NCBI GenBank assembly: GCA_965230495.1
Contig: OZ246004.1
Location: forward strand, 806,001-870,000
DNA length: 64,000 bases
From: JACJYM01 sp965230495
Lineage (GTDB): Bacteria > Bacteroidota > Bacteroidia > Chitinophagales > Saprospiraceae
Direction: 5' to 3'
Below the pieces are notes generated by a model, which was not told the DNA's origin, made no database searches, and worked only from the letters and a program-made list of their open reading frames with translations. Of this stretch, positions 33,796 to 43,301 are shown one piece after another. A program made the position numbers and the translations under genes. How positions within the stretch are numbered: the stretch's first letter is position 1; every line of letters starts with the position of its first letter.

Positions 33796-36700
33796 TGCTG
33801 TTAAATAATCATTCATATTACTCGCTGAGATATGGCACATTTTCTGAAGAGGAATTACTTCGACAAGCTCAGTCAAATGATTATAAATCTATAGCACTGA
33901 CAGATATTAATAATACGTCAGCTTGTTTGAATTTTATCAGGTTAGCTGAGAAGTATAGGATTAAACCTATTGTAGGAATAGATTTTAGAAATGGGGCTCA
34001 ACAACAGTTTGTAGGAATAGCCAAGAATAATAATGGCTTTCTACATTTAAATAATTTCTTATCATGTCATTCACATAAGAAAATCCCTATTCCTAAAGAA
34101 GCTCCTGAATTAAAAGATTGTTTTATTATTTATCCTTTTCAGTGCGTAATAGAAATAGGCAAAAAGGATTTTACGTCAGACGAATATATAGGTATAAGAT
34201 GGCAAGATCTTGATAAACTTTCATTTAACAATTTTTCAAAATGGAAAGAGAAGTTGGTGATTTTACAAACGATAACCTTTAGAAACAAAAGAGACTTCAA
34301 TGTGCATCGTTTGTTAAGAGCTATTGATAACAATACTTTGCTAAGTAAACTCGATGTGTCTGAACAGGCGAAGGAAGAAGAGGTTATGTGGCAACGATTA
34401 ACTCTGCTAGAGAAGTTTAAGGAACATGAGTATATTGTGAAAAACACCAAGAAAATCATAGGCAGTTGTCAGGTACACTTTGATTTTTCTAAAGAGAAAA
34501 TCCATCAAAATAAGCTTACTTTCTATGAAACTAAAGCAGAAGATGAACGTAAGATCAGAGAACTTTGTAAAGAAGGATTATACTACCGCTATAAAATAAT
34601 AACACCTGAAATCGAAGCCCGATTGGAAAAAGAGCTTAATATGATTCAAAAAAAGGATTTCATCCCCTTTTTTTTGATTAATTGGGACATTATTCAATAT
34701 GCAAAAAGACAAGGATATTTTCACGTAGGACGGGGAAGTGGAGCCAATAGTATAGTGGCTTACCTGTTAGGTATTACGGATGTTGATCCGATAGAATTGG
34801 ACTTGTACTTTGAACGGTTTATGAACTTATATCGATCGACTCCTCCAGACTTCGATATTGATTTTAATTCAAGAGATAGAGAAGATGTCACCAGATATAT
34901 TTTTGAGAAATATGGAAGTACGGGACAGGCAGCTTTGTTAGCGACTTATAATACATTCAAGCATAGTGCTGCTGTACGAGAGCTAGGAAAGGTATTTGGA
35001 CTTCCTAAGCATGAGATTGATAAGTTAAGCAAAGGTAGGTTCTCTTATAATCGATTAGATAAGCTTTCTCAATTGGTGTTGACTTATGCCAAACGATTAG
35101 AAGGGTTGCCTAATTATTTGAGCATCCATGCAGGAGGGATTATTATTTCTGAAAAACCTATTCATTATTTTACTGCAACAGACTTACCTCCGAAAGGATT
35201 CCCTACCACGCAGTTTGACATGGTCATGGCGGAAGATGTAGGATTGAATAAGTATGATATCCTTGGTCAACGAGGATTAGGAAAAATAAAGGATGCTATT
35301 CAAATCATTAAGGTTAATCAACCCAACACTTTTGATATTGATATACATGATGTGAAACCCTTTTTTAAAGATGCCAATATCAATAGAATGGTGAGTAAAG
35401 CAGAGTGTATCGGGTGTTTCTATGTGGAATCGCCGGCCATGCGAATGTTGTTAAAAAAGCTGGAGGTAGATAATTATCATGGATTGGTGGCAGCAAGTTC
35501 TATTATCCGGCCCGGAGTAGCTAAAAGTGGGATGATGAGAGAATACATTCTTCGTCATAAGAATCCTGAACGGCGTAAAAATGCACACCCGGTATTAAAA
35601 AGTATTATGCCTGACACTTATGGAGTTATGGTTTATCAAGAAGATGTAATTAAAGTAGCTCACTATTTTGCAGGGTTGGATTTAGGAGAAGCAGATATAC
35701 TGCGAAGAGGGATGAGTGGAAAATATCGGTCTAGGGAGGAATTTGAAAAAGTTAAGAAGAAATTTGTGTCTAATTGCCGTGCTAAAGGATATGCGGATGA
35801 TATGATTTTTGATGTGTGGCGTCAGATAGAAAGTTTTGCAGGCTATGCATTTGCCAAAGGACATAGTGCTTCATATGCTGTAGAAAGCTATCAAAGTTTA
35901 TATTTGAAAACGTATTATCCACTCGAGTATATGGTAGCAGTATTGAATAACGGAGGAGGATTTTATAGATCAGAATTATATGTTCATGAAGCTAGAAAGT
36001 TGGGAGCTATTATTCATGCTCCTTGTATTAATAGGGGCTATTACTTGAGTTGTATATATGGAAAGGATATATACTTAGGTTTTCATATGATTCAAAGTTT
36101 GGAGAGCAAAGTAATAATCTCAATATTAAAAGAGAGAAATGAGAGAGGTGAGTACCAATCTTTAGAGAATTTTTTAGAGCGAGTAGAGATCAGCATTGAA
36201 CAATTAGAGTTGTTAATTAGAGTAAATGCATTCAGGACTTGTAATCAGAATAAAAAGGAACTTTTATGGAAAGCTCATTTTATTTTAAATATGCAACCGA
36301 GTAGAGGATATATAAAGAGTTTATTTGGTATAGAACCTATTGATTTTAAATTCCCTCGATTAGATACCAGTGCACTGGAGGATGCTTTTGATCAGATTGA
36401 ACTATTGGGATTTTCACTTTCGAGTCCCTTTTCACTTTTAAAAGAACGACTAGAAAAACCTGTTTTATTAGCGAGAGAATTACCCAAATATCATCGAAAA
36501 CAAATTGAGATATACGGTTATTTGATTACGGTTAAAAATACTACTACATCAGGAGGTAAACGAATGCATTTTGGCACATTCCTAGATTATGAGGGAGAGT
36601 GGATAGATACAGTTCATTTTCCGCCGATAGCGAAAAAATACCCTTTTAGAGGAAAAGGGATATATAAATTAGAAGGGGTAGTGGTAGAAGAGTTTGGTTT

Positions 36701-36815
36701 TTATTCACTTGAAGTAAATAAGATGAGTCGTATGCCATATCTAGAGGATATTAGATTTTCTGACGTTAGACAAGAGGAAATCAAGAATGTAGTACAAAAA
36801 AGAGTAGTCTGGTAG
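33795..36815 (+). CDS. dnaE: Accessory (error-prone, DnaE2-like) DNA polymerase III alpha subunit
   Basis: A 1,006-residue C-family polymerase, shorter than the replicative DnaE (about 1,150-1,250). The N-terminal PHP domain opens NNHSYYSLRYG and continues ALTDINNTS, where usual metal ligands (H-x-H, E, D-H) are largely replaced by N, Y and I. The palm carries FHVGRGSGANSIVAYLLG and the catalytic PPDFDIDFNSRDRE; the finger region includes YQEDVIKVAHYFAGL and AGYAFAKGHSASYA. A C-terminal OB domain follows. In an operon with dinB it most likely takes part in translesion synthesis and mutagenesis, as ImuC/DnaE2 does elsewhere; the lost PHP ligands suit a non-proofreading enzyme. Confidence 0.85.
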   Translation: MLLNNHSYYSLRYGTFSEEELLRQAQSNDYKSIALTDINNTSACLNFIRLAEKYRIKPIVGIDFRNGAQQQFVGIAKNNNGFLHLNNFLSCHSHKKIPIPKEAPELKDCFIIYPFQCVIEIGKKDFTSDEYIGIRWQDLDKLSFNNFSKWKEKLVILQTITFRNKRDFNVHRLLRAIDNNTLLSKLDVSEQAKEEEVMWQRLTLLEKFKEHEYIVKNTKKIIGSCQVHFDFSKEKIHQNKLTFYETKAEDERKIRELCKEGLYYRYKIITPEIEARLEKELNMIQKKDFIPFFLINWDIIQYAKRQGYFHVGRGSGANSIVAYLLGITDVDPIELDLYFERFMNLYRSTPPDFDIDFNSRDREDVTRYIFEKYGSTGQAALLATYNTFKHSAAVRELGKVFGLPKHEIDKLSKGRFSYNRLDKLSQLVLTYAKRLEGLPNYLSIHAGGIIISEKPIHYFTATDLPPKGFPTTQFDMVMAEDVGLNKYDILGQRGLGKIKDAIQIIKVNQPNTFDIDIHDVKPFFKDANINRMVSKAECIGCFYVESPAMRMLLKKLEVDNYHGLVAASSIIRPGVAKSGMMREYILRHKNPERRKNAHPVLKSIMPDTYGVMVYQEDVIKVAHYFAGLDLGEADILRRGMSGKYRSREEFEKVKKKFVSNCRAKGYADDMIFDVWRQIESFAGYAFAKGHSASYAVESYQSLYLKTYYPLEYMVAVLNNGGGFYRSELYVHEARKLGAIIHAPCINRGYYLSCIYGKDIYLGFHMIQSLESKVIISILKERNERGEYQSLENFLERVEISIEQLELLIRVNAFRTCNQNKKELLWKAHFILNMQPSRGYIKSLFGIEPIDFKFPRLDTSALEDAFDQIELLGFSLSSPFSLLKERLEKPVLLARELPKYHRKQIEIYGYLITVKNTTTSGGKRMHFGTFLDYEGEWIDTVHFPPIAKKYPFRGKGIYKLEGVVVEEFGFYSLEVNKMSRMPYLEDIRFSDVRQEEIKNVVQKRVVW

Positions 36816-36881
36816 CTCGCCAAATTAATTTTAAATCCTCTTAAATTCTTATCTTTATCAAAATTCAATTCGATATTTCTA

Positions 36882-37682
36882 ATGTCGGTATATATGAAAA
36901 AAGCAGGATATTCTACAGTTCAAATTAAAAAGGTTAGTACAAACCAAGTTATAACCACTCAAGACAATGTAGCTGTAGAATCTCCTTTACGAATTTTTGT
37001 TCAGGAGGCAGAACAAACCCAACCACCGACTCAATTTTCGATGACAATGAGGACTCCTATAGAAGATGACCTTCTGACCATTGGTTTTTTATATTCAGAA
37101 TCTATTATCCAATCATACGATGATATAGCTAATATTATAGAGGGAGAGGATTCAATAACTATACGATTATATAATTATAGTCAACTTGATTGGGAAGAAC
37201 ATAATCGACAAGGTATAGTTTCTTCCAGTTGTGGAGTGTGTGGCAAGTTGGATTTAAGCAATCACTCGGTAGAAAACGAAGACAAAAGAAAACAGATGAA
37301 ACTAAATCAAGACATACTGTATCAATTGTCAAACAAACTAAAAAACTCACAAGGATTATTTAATATGACAGGTGGTATTCATGCTGCAGCATTATTTGAC
37401 AAAGAGGGTCAATTGATTACTAAGCATGAAGATGTAGGTCGGCATAATGCCATGGATAAACTTGTTGGCTTTTGTATAAAAAATGATATAAAAGGGGATA
37501 GTCATATCTTATTATTAAGTGGAAGAGCGAGTTACGAATTATTACAGAAGGCATCAAGACTGGGAGTAGGAAATGTAGTAAGTATAGGAGCTCCTTCATC
37601 ATATGCTATAGAGATAGCCAAAGAAAATAATATTAATTTGGTTGGCTTTTTAAAGAATGACGGATTTAACATTTACAACTAA
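36882..37682 (+). CDS. fdhD: Formate dehydrogenase accessory sulfurtransferase FdhD
   Basis: A 266-residue protein (start at 36882 or the ATG at 36894). It has the catalytic CGVCG motif near residues 117-121 (SSSCGVCGKL), the TGGIHAAALFD motif and EDVGRHNAMDKLVG, all characteristic of FdhD. FdhD moves sulfur from IscS to the molybdenum cofactor of formate dehydrogenase-type enzymes. It lies 18 bases before a molybdopterin oxidoreductase gene, its expected client, in a two-gene operon. Confidence 0.92.
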   Translation: MSVYMKKAGYSTVQIKKVSTNQVITTQDNVAVESPLRIFVQEAEQTQPPTQFSMTMRTPIEDDLLTIGFLYSESIIQSYDDIANIIEGEDSITIRLYNYSQLDWEEHNRQGIVSSSCGVCGKLDLSNHSVENEDKRKQMKLNQDILYQLSNKLKNSQGLFNMTGGIHAAALFDKEGQLITKHEDVGRHNAMDKLVGFCIKNDIKGDSHILLLSGRASYELLQKASRLGVGNVVSIGAPSSYAIEIAKENNINLVGFLKNDGFNIYN

Positions 37683-37700
37683 TAATTATTAGAATTAAGA

Positions 37701-39968
37701 ATGGATAAAAGCAATGCACATACTTCGGAAGAGTTTACAGGGTTGAAAGTAAAAAATCCAGAAACTAAAGTAGCTGGAATAAAGGCAGTGAACTCTGCTT
37801 TAAAGCATGTCAATAAATACATGCGTAAATCCGACGGTTTTAAAGTATTAAATGTTTTGAATCAGAAAGAAGGAATAGATTGCCCGGGTTGTGCATGGCC
37901 AGATCCTGACGATGAAAGATCTGCTTTAGGAGAATACTGCGAAAATGGAGTAAAGGCGATAGCTGAAGAAGCAACGAAAAGGAGAGTCGATGCCCAGTTT
38001 TTTAAAGATCATAGCGTTACTGAATTAGGAACATGGTCTGATTTTAGACTTGGCAAAAGTGGAAGACTTGTTGAACCTATGTATTTAAGACAGGGATCTT
38101 CTCATTACGAACCTATATCGTGGGAAGAAGCCTTTGTCAAAATAGGAAAACACTTGAACTCTCTTAATTCTCCTGACGAGGCAATATTTTATACTTCAGG
38201 TAGAACGAGTAATGAAGCAGCTTTTTTATATCAACTTTTTGTACGATGTTTTGGTACCAATAATTTACCTGATTGTTCTAATATGTGCCATGAATCCAGT
38301 GGTAAGGCGTTAAGCCAGACCATTGGTATAGGTAAAGGAACGGTAAAACTACACGACTTTGAAAAAGCTGATCTTGTCATAGTAATAGGACAAAATCCGG
38401 GTACTAATCATCCACGTATGTTATCAGCTTTAGAAAAAACCAAAGAGAATGGAGGAAAAATAATCACAATAAATCCTTTGAAAGAAGCAGGATTACAAAC
38501 TTTTGTACACCCACAATCACCGATAAAAATGATAAAAGGTGGGACAAGGCTAACGGATGTGTATTTACAGAATAAAATAAACTCTGATTTGGCGTTACTT
38601 CAATACTTTAACAAGAGATTGATCGAGGATGGAGTAATAGACAAAGTTTTTGTTGAAAATAAAACAGAATATTTTGATGCCTTTGAAAAACATACTTTAA
38701 ATAAATCGAAAGAGGAGTTAGTCACTTATACAGGACTTTCCTCTGAAGAATTGGAAAAGGCGTACCAATTAATTAAAGAGAAAGACAAGATCATAGTTTG
38801 TTGGGCAATGGGACTTACTCAGCATAAGAATGCAGTAAATACTATTCAAGAGGTAGTTAATCTTTTACTACTTAAAGGAAGCATAGGAGTGGAAGGGGGA
38901 GGAGTATGTCCGGTTCGTGGTCATAGTAATGTACAGGGAGACAGAACAATGGGAATTTGGGAGGCAGCTCCTGAATCATTTTTAGCCAAAATGGATGAGG
39001 TTTTTAATATGTCTTGTCCAAGAAAACATGGATACGATACCGTCAATGCCATCAAAGCAATGCATAATGGGGATGCTAAAGTTTTTATAGGCATGGGGGG
39101 GAATTTTATTTCTGCTACTCCAGATACTGATTACACAGCGAAAGCACTTACTAATTGTAAATTAACGGTTCAGGTTTCAACTAAGCTTAATAGAAGTCAT
39201 TTGGTCCATGGTGAAGAAGCTCTCATACTTCCTTGTTTAGGAAGAACAGATATTGATATTCAGAATGGTAGCAAACAATTCGTTACTTGCGAGAACTCTA
39301 TGGGTGTAGTACATACTTCTCAAGGTATATTATCGCCACCTTCGGAGCATCTGCTTAGTGAACCCAGGATTATAGCTGAAATGGCAAAAACAACATTGTT
39401 GAATAAAATTGTCGATTGGGATAATTTGATTTCCGATTATGACTTAATTAGAGATGAGATAGAAAAAGTAATTCCGGGATTTGAGAACTATAATGAAAGA
39501 GTAAGAAAGCCCGAAGGGTTTTATTTGCCCAATGGTCCACGACATCAAAACTTTACCACAGAGTCAGGTAGAGCTAGATTCACACTTTCTGATTTTGAAC
39601 AGATCAAAATTGAAAAAGGAGAATATTTGATGATGACTATTCGAAGTCATGATCAGTTTAATACGACTATATATGGTTTGGATGATCGATATAGAGGTAT
39701 TTACAATGAGAGAAGAGTGATATTGATGAATAAATTAGACATAAGAGATGAAGGACTTAGTTCTGGAGATATAGTTAATCTGATGAGCTATTGGAATGGA
39801 AGAGAGAGAAAAGCTCCAAAATTTATTATCGTAGAATACCCGATTCCCAGAGGTTGCGTAGCTACATATTTTCCTGAGGCTAATGTATTGGTTCAGATAG
39901 ATAACGTAGCTGATATGAGCAATACACCTGCATCAAAAAGTATAGTTATAAAGATGGAAAAAGGGTAG
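37701..39968 (+). CDS. YdeP/FdhF-family molybdopterin oxidoreductase
   Basis: A 755-residue enzyme of the FdhF/YdeP family. Landmarks are DCPGCAWPDPDDE (61-72), TSGRTSNEAAFLYQLF, the MCHESSGKAL motif, VIVIGQNPGTNHPRM (cofactor binding), GGGVCPVRGHSNVQGDRTMG and the C-terminal molydopterin-dinucleotide-binding domain (TIRSHDQFNTTIYG). Family members bind bis-MGD and an iron-sulfur cluster; their substrate is generally not established, and some are annotated as formate dehydrogenase alpha subunits. No signal peptide, so cytoplasmic. Partner of fdhD directly upstream; the transcript ends at a hairpin that overlaps the stop codon. Confidence 0.88.
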   Translation: MDKSNAHTSEEFTGLKVKNPETKVAGIKAVNSALKHVNKYMRKSDGFKVLNVLNQKEGIDCPGCAWPDPDDERSALGEYCENGVKAIAEEATKRRVDAQFFKDHSVTELGTWSDFRLGKSGRLVEPMYLRQGSSHYEPISWEEAFVKIGKHLNSLNSPDEAIFYTSGRTSNEAAFLYQLFVRCFGTNNLPDCSNMCHESSGKALSQTIGIGKGTVKLHDFEKADLVIVIGQNPGTNHPRMLSALEKTKENGGKIITINPLKEAGLQTFVHPQSPIKMIKGGTRLTDVYLQNKINSDLALLQYFNKRLIEDGVIDKVFVENKTEYFDAFEKHTLNKSKEELVTYTGLSSEELEKAYQLIKEKDKIIVCWAMGLTQHKNAVNTIQEVVNLLLLKGSIGVEGGGVCPVRGHSNVQGDRTMGIWEAAPESFLAKMDEVFNMSCPRKHGYDTVNAIKAMHNGDAKVFIGMGGNFISATPDTDYTAKALTNCKLTVQVSTKLNRSHLVHGEEALILPCLGRTDIDIQNGSKQFVTCENSMGVVHTSQGILSPPSEHLLSEPRIIAEMAKTTLLNKIVDWDNLISDYDLIRDEIEKVIPGFENYNERVRKPEGFYLPNGPRHQNFTTESGRARFTLSDFEQIKIEKGEYLMMTIRSHDQFNTTIYGLDDRYRGIYNERRVILMNKLDIRDEGLSSGDIVNLMSYWNGRERKAPKFIIVEYPIPRGCVATYFPEANVLVQIDNVADMSNTPASKSIVIKMEKG

Positions 39969-39990
39969 AAGGACCTATATCATTCTACCC
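39963..39990. terminator. Bidirectional terminator between convergent genes
   Basis: A perfect 8-base stem GGGTAGAA / TTCTACCC with a 12-base loop, flanked by AAAAA on the left and by an AT-rich stretch on the right. It overlaps the oxidoreductase stop codon and lies 10 bases past the lpdA stop codon on the other strand, so it can serve both genes. Confidence 0.65.
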
Positions 39991-39999
39991 AATAATATT

Positions 40000-41394
40000 T
40001 TATAAGTGGATTACTTCTCCATATGCTGCAGCCGCAGCTTCCATCACCGCTTCACTCATTGTTGGGTGTGGATGTATTGATTTTATAATTTCATGACCTG
40101 TGGTTTCTAATTTCTTAGCAACTACCACTTCAGCGATCATTTCAGTGACATTGGATCCGATCATATGTGCTCCTAAGAATTCTCCATATTTGGCATCAAA
40201 AATAACTTTTACAAAACCTTCTTTAACACCTGCTGCACTTGCTTTGCCTGAAGCGGAGAACGGAAATTTACCAACTTTTACTTCATAACCTGCTTCTTTT
40301 GCCATGGCTTCAGTATATCCTACACTAGCTACTTCAGGAGCACAATAAGTACAAGAAGGAATGTTATTGTAATCTATTGCTTCAACATGCATTCCTGCAA
40401 TATGCTCAACGCAAGTAATCCCTTCTGCACTAGCTACATGAGCTAATGCTTGAGTTGGAATTATATCACCAATAGCATAGATCCCTGGAACACTGGTCTC
40501 ATAGTATTCGTTTACTTCAATTAAGCCTCTATTCGTTTTAATTCCTAACTGCTCAAGACCTATGTTTTCAGTGTTAGGAGATACTCCTGCAGCAGACAGG
40601 ACAACATCGCAATCTATTATTTCTTCATTATTGTCTTTGCGACTTTTGGTATGTACTTTTAGTACTTTTCCCTTGACTTCCACTTTTTCCACAGAAGTAT
40701 TGGCCATTACATTGATGCCTGATTTTTTGAATACTTTACCAAGTTCTTTGGATACATCTTTATCCTCTCTAGGTAATAAGCCTTGTTCCATAAATTCGAC
40801 AACAGTTACTTCTGTACCTATAGAGTTATAGAAATAAGCAAATTCAACACCTATGGCACCTGCACCAACAACGACCATTCTTTTAGGTTGTTTATCAAGA
40901 CTCATAGCTTCTCTGTAACCTATAATTTTCTTTCCATCAATAGGTAGATTTGGTAGTTCTTTAGCTCTTCCACCAGTAGCTATAATAATATGCTCTGCAC
41001 TATATTCAGATTTTTTGCCTTCCTTATCGGTGACAACTACTTTTTTACCCCTAGCCAGTGTGCCATGGCCTTCAATGATTTGAATTTTGTTCTTTTTCAT
41101 CAAAAAGCTCACTCCTTTACTCATCCCATCAGCAACCCCCCTTGACCTTTTAATTATAGCTCCAAAATCAGCTTTTCCACTGGCGGTTAGGCCATAGTCT
41201 TCAGCGTGATTAATATAGTTGAATACTTGGGCGGACTTTAGTAATGCTTTAGTAGGTATACATCCCCAGTTCAAACAAATACCTCCTAAATTTTCTCTTT
41301 CCACGATGGCAACCTTTTTCCCTAACTGGCTAGCCCTTATAGCAGCCACATAACCTCCAGGACCACTACCAATAACAATAATATCAAAATTCAT
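40000..41394 (-). CDS. lpdA: Dihydrolipoyl dehydrogenase
   Basis: A 464-residue flavoenzyme. It has the N-terminal FAD-binding GSGPGGYVAAIRA, the redox-active disulphide in GGICLNWGCIPTKA (Cys40, Cys45), the NAD-binding VVGAGAIGVEFAYF, the second FAD motif YAIGDII, and the C-terminal HPHPTMSEAVMEA with the catalytic His/Glu dyad. It is the E3 component of pyruvate and 2-oxoglutarate dehydrogenase complexes, reoxidising dihydrolipoamide with NAD. Full length for the family. Monocistronic by appearance. Confidence 0.95.
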   Translation of the reverse strand: MNFDIIVIGSGPGGYVAAIRASQLGKKVAIVERENLGGICLNWGCIPTKALLKSAQVFNYINHAEDYGLTASGKADFGAIIKRSRGVADGMSKGVSFLMKKNKIQIIEGHGTLARGKKVVVTDKEGKKSEYSAEHIIIATGGRAKELPNLPIDGKKIIGYREAMSLDKQPKRMVVVGAGAIGVEFAYFYNSIGTEVTVVEFMEQGLLPREDKDVSKELGKVFKKSGINVMANTSVEKVEVKGKVLKVHTKSRKDNNEEIIDCDVVLSAAGVSPNTENIGLEQLGIKTNRGLIEVNEYYETSVPGIYAIGDIIPTQALAHVASAEGITCVEHIAGMHVEAIDYNNIPSCTYCAPEVASVGYTEAMAKEAGYEVKVGKFPFSASGKASAAGVKEGFVKVIFDAKYGEFLGAHMIGSNVTEMIAEVVVAKKLETTGHEIIKSIHPHPTMSEAVMEAAAAAYGEVIHL

Positions 41395-41531
41395 ATAACC
41401 TGTTTAATAAGATTCAAAAATGGAGGTGCAAATATAATAGGGTTTCACGGATGAATTAAATTATCCATGCATAAATAACGTCAAAGGGAAATATAGAAAC
41501 AAATACCTAATAATATTAGAGTATTAGGGAA

Positions 41532-41663
41532 TTATAGGTTTTTAAAAATTAAAAATATTATAACAAGAACTATTAAAGTAACTACTAGAGCTACCATTAA
41601 TACCTTCTTTTCAGCCTGTTTATTAACTACTTTTCCACTTTTTTTTGATCGTCTTCTACTCAT
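41532..41663 (-). CDS. Small basic single-pass membrane peptide, 43 aa
   Basis: Reads MSRRRSKKSGKVVNKQAEKK followed by one transmembrane segment of about 20 residues and the end KNL. A strongly basic N-terminus before a single hydrophobic helix predicts an inside-facing N-terminus. It starts 21 bases after the stop of the START-like gene on the same strand. No function known. The size is small but the composition is clearly that of a membrane peptide. Confidence 0.55.
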   Translation of the reverse strand: MSRRRSKKSGKVVNKQAEKKVLMVALVVTLIVLVIIFLIFKNL

Positions 41664-41684
41664 AATATTTAGTTTTTCATTTAA

Positions 41685-42065
41685 TTAACCACCGCACTCT
41701 TTTCTTAATACAGCCATCTGTTTATTCCAAAGATCAGACACTTCTTCGACTTCATCCTCATCGCAATAATCTGTTATTTCTAAAATTGTCTCATTCGTGA
41801 TGTCTGATTTATACATTCTAAATTCTAAATACTCGTCCTCCTCATCTGCATCTTCCCATTTAAACCTTACTCTTTCTTCTTCGATGTCATCTATAAGAAT
41901 AGCTGCTTCTTCCGAACCATCCCAAGAAAAGGTAAATACATCATCCGTTATGTCAATTTCATCGCAAAACCATCTTATGATACAATCGGGTGTTGTAATA
42001 AAAGTATACAATATAGCAGGCGATGCTTTAAATATAAATTCTAACTCAACCTTTTTTCTTTCCAT
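41685..42065 (-). CDS. START-like domain protein
   Basis: A 126-residue acidic protein with the START/AHSA1-type pattern: ELEFIFKASPAILYTFITTP, DCIIRWFCDEIDI, TFSWDGSEEAAI, RVRFKWED and a C-terminal helix SDLWNKQMAVLRKECGG. This compact form is common in Bacteroidota and often sits near core genes; a hydrophobic cavity for a ligand is expected but its ligand is unknown. It diverges from rpoD with a 341-base shared upstream region. Confidence 0.8.
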   Translation of the reverse strand: MERKKVELEFIFKASPAILYTFITTPDCIIRWFCDEIDITDDVFTFSWDGSEEAAILIDDIEEERVRFKWEDADEEDEYLEFRMYKSDITNETILEITDYCDEDEVEEVSDLWNKQMAVLRKECGG

Positions 42066-42353
42066 TTAACTAATTGAATTTAATTACCAAGCAAGCACAA
42101 AAAACAACTTCTAAACTCACCAACTTATTTACTAATGATTGATCGTTATTTCTTTTTTCTAATTCGGCAAATTAAAAATATTTTTTTTAATAAAAAGATT
42201 TAATGAACTTTTTTTATTCCAAATCGATTATTCAATTGTATTTAAATTTCCGGTTTCAGAATTTTAGGAAAGAAAAAAAGCATAATAATTTCTTAGAAAA
42301 GAATTTACCTTTAAGATAAGGACACAAATATTAGAAGGTTGGAAAAAAGGTAT

Positions 42354-42361
42354 TATTTTTG
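42354..42361 (+). promoter_or_regulatory. Putative -7 box of rpoD
   Basis: TATTTTTG matches the Bacteroidota -7 consensus TANNTTTG and is followed by CA, a usual start. It lies 46 bases upstream of the rpoD start codon. I do not see a well-spaced TTTG -33 box, so the assignment is tentative. The rest of the 42066-42406 gap is AT-rich with no other feature seen. Confidence 0.35.
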
Positions 42362-42406
42362 CATGCTTTTAAGTATAAGAGTTTATTTATAATTTAATTG
42401 TACTAG

Positions 42407-43276
42407 ATGAGACAACTGAAGATTACAAAATCTATTACTAATAGAGAAAGTCAATCATTAGAGAAGTATTTACAGGAAATAGGAAAAGTAGATCTGCTAA
42501 CACCAGAGGAAGAAGTTGATTTAGCAAAGAAAATCAAGGAGGGAAGCCAAGATGCTTTGGAAAAGTTGACTAAAGCAAACCTAAGGTTTGTGGTTTCCGT
42601 TGCTAAACAATATCAAAACCAAGGATTGTCTCTATCTGATTTGATCAACGAGGGCAATTTAGGTTTAATAAAAGCGGCTCAGCGATTTGATGAAACAAGA
42701 GGTTTTAAATTTATTTCTTATGCGGTTTGGTGGATTAGACAATCCATTCTGCAGGCCCTTGCTGAACAATCAAGAATCGTTAGACTTCCTTTGAATAAGG
42801 TAGGATCCTTAAACAAAATTAACAGAGCATTTTCTGAGCTAGAACAAGAGTTTGAAAGAGAGCCATCATCTGATGAGTTAGCTGAGTTATTAGACATTCC
42901 AATGACAGAGGTGGAAACTACATTGGGTGTTGCAGCACGTCACGTATCTATGGATGCTCCATTTGTTGATGGAGAGGATAATTCTTTGTTAGATGTGTTA
43001 GAAAATAACAGTACCCCAGACACTGATGCAGGTCTTGAATTTAGAGAATCATTAAGAACGGAAATAGAAAGATCACTTAATACCTTGACAGATAGACAAT
43101 GTGATGTAATAAAGTTATACTTCGGTATAGGCATAGAACATCCTATGTCTTTAGAAGATATAGGAGATCGATTCGGACTAACAAGAGAAAGAGTGAGACA
43201 GATAAAGGATAAGGCGATAAATAAGTTGCGATCAACATCTAGAAGCAAATTGCTTAAGAATTATCTTGGAAACTAA
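42407..43276 (+). CDS. rpoD: Primary RNA polymerase sigma factor RpoD (sigma-A)
   Basis: A 289-residue sigma-70 family protein, the short form that serves as primary sigma factor in Bacteroidota. It has region 1.2 (SLEKYLQEIGKVDLLTPEEE), region 2 with NLRFVVSVAKQYQNQGLSLS and DLINEGNLGLIKAAQRFDE, the -10-recognition helix SYAVWWIRQSILQAL, region 3, and region 4 with the HTH LEDIGDRFGLTRERVRQIK. It directs transcription from TTTG/TANNTTTG promoters. Region 1.1 is absent, as usual for this lineage. Confidence 0.95.
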   Translation: MRQLKITKSITNRESQSLEKYLQEIGKVDLLTPEEEVDLAKKIKEGSQDALEKLTKANLRFVVSVAKQYQNQGLSLSDLINEGNLGLIKAAQRFDETRGFKFISYAVWWIRQSILQALAEQSRIVRLPLNKVGSLNKINRAFSELEQEFEREPSSDELAELLDIPMTEVETTLGVAARHVSMDAPFVDGEDNSLLDVLENNSTPDTDAGLEFRESLRTEIERSLNTLTDRQCDVIKLYFGIGIEHPMSLEDIGDRFGLTRERVRQIKDKAINKLRSTSRSKLLKNYLGN

Positions 43277-43301
43277 TTTTTTCCACTAAAATTTATATCT
43301 A

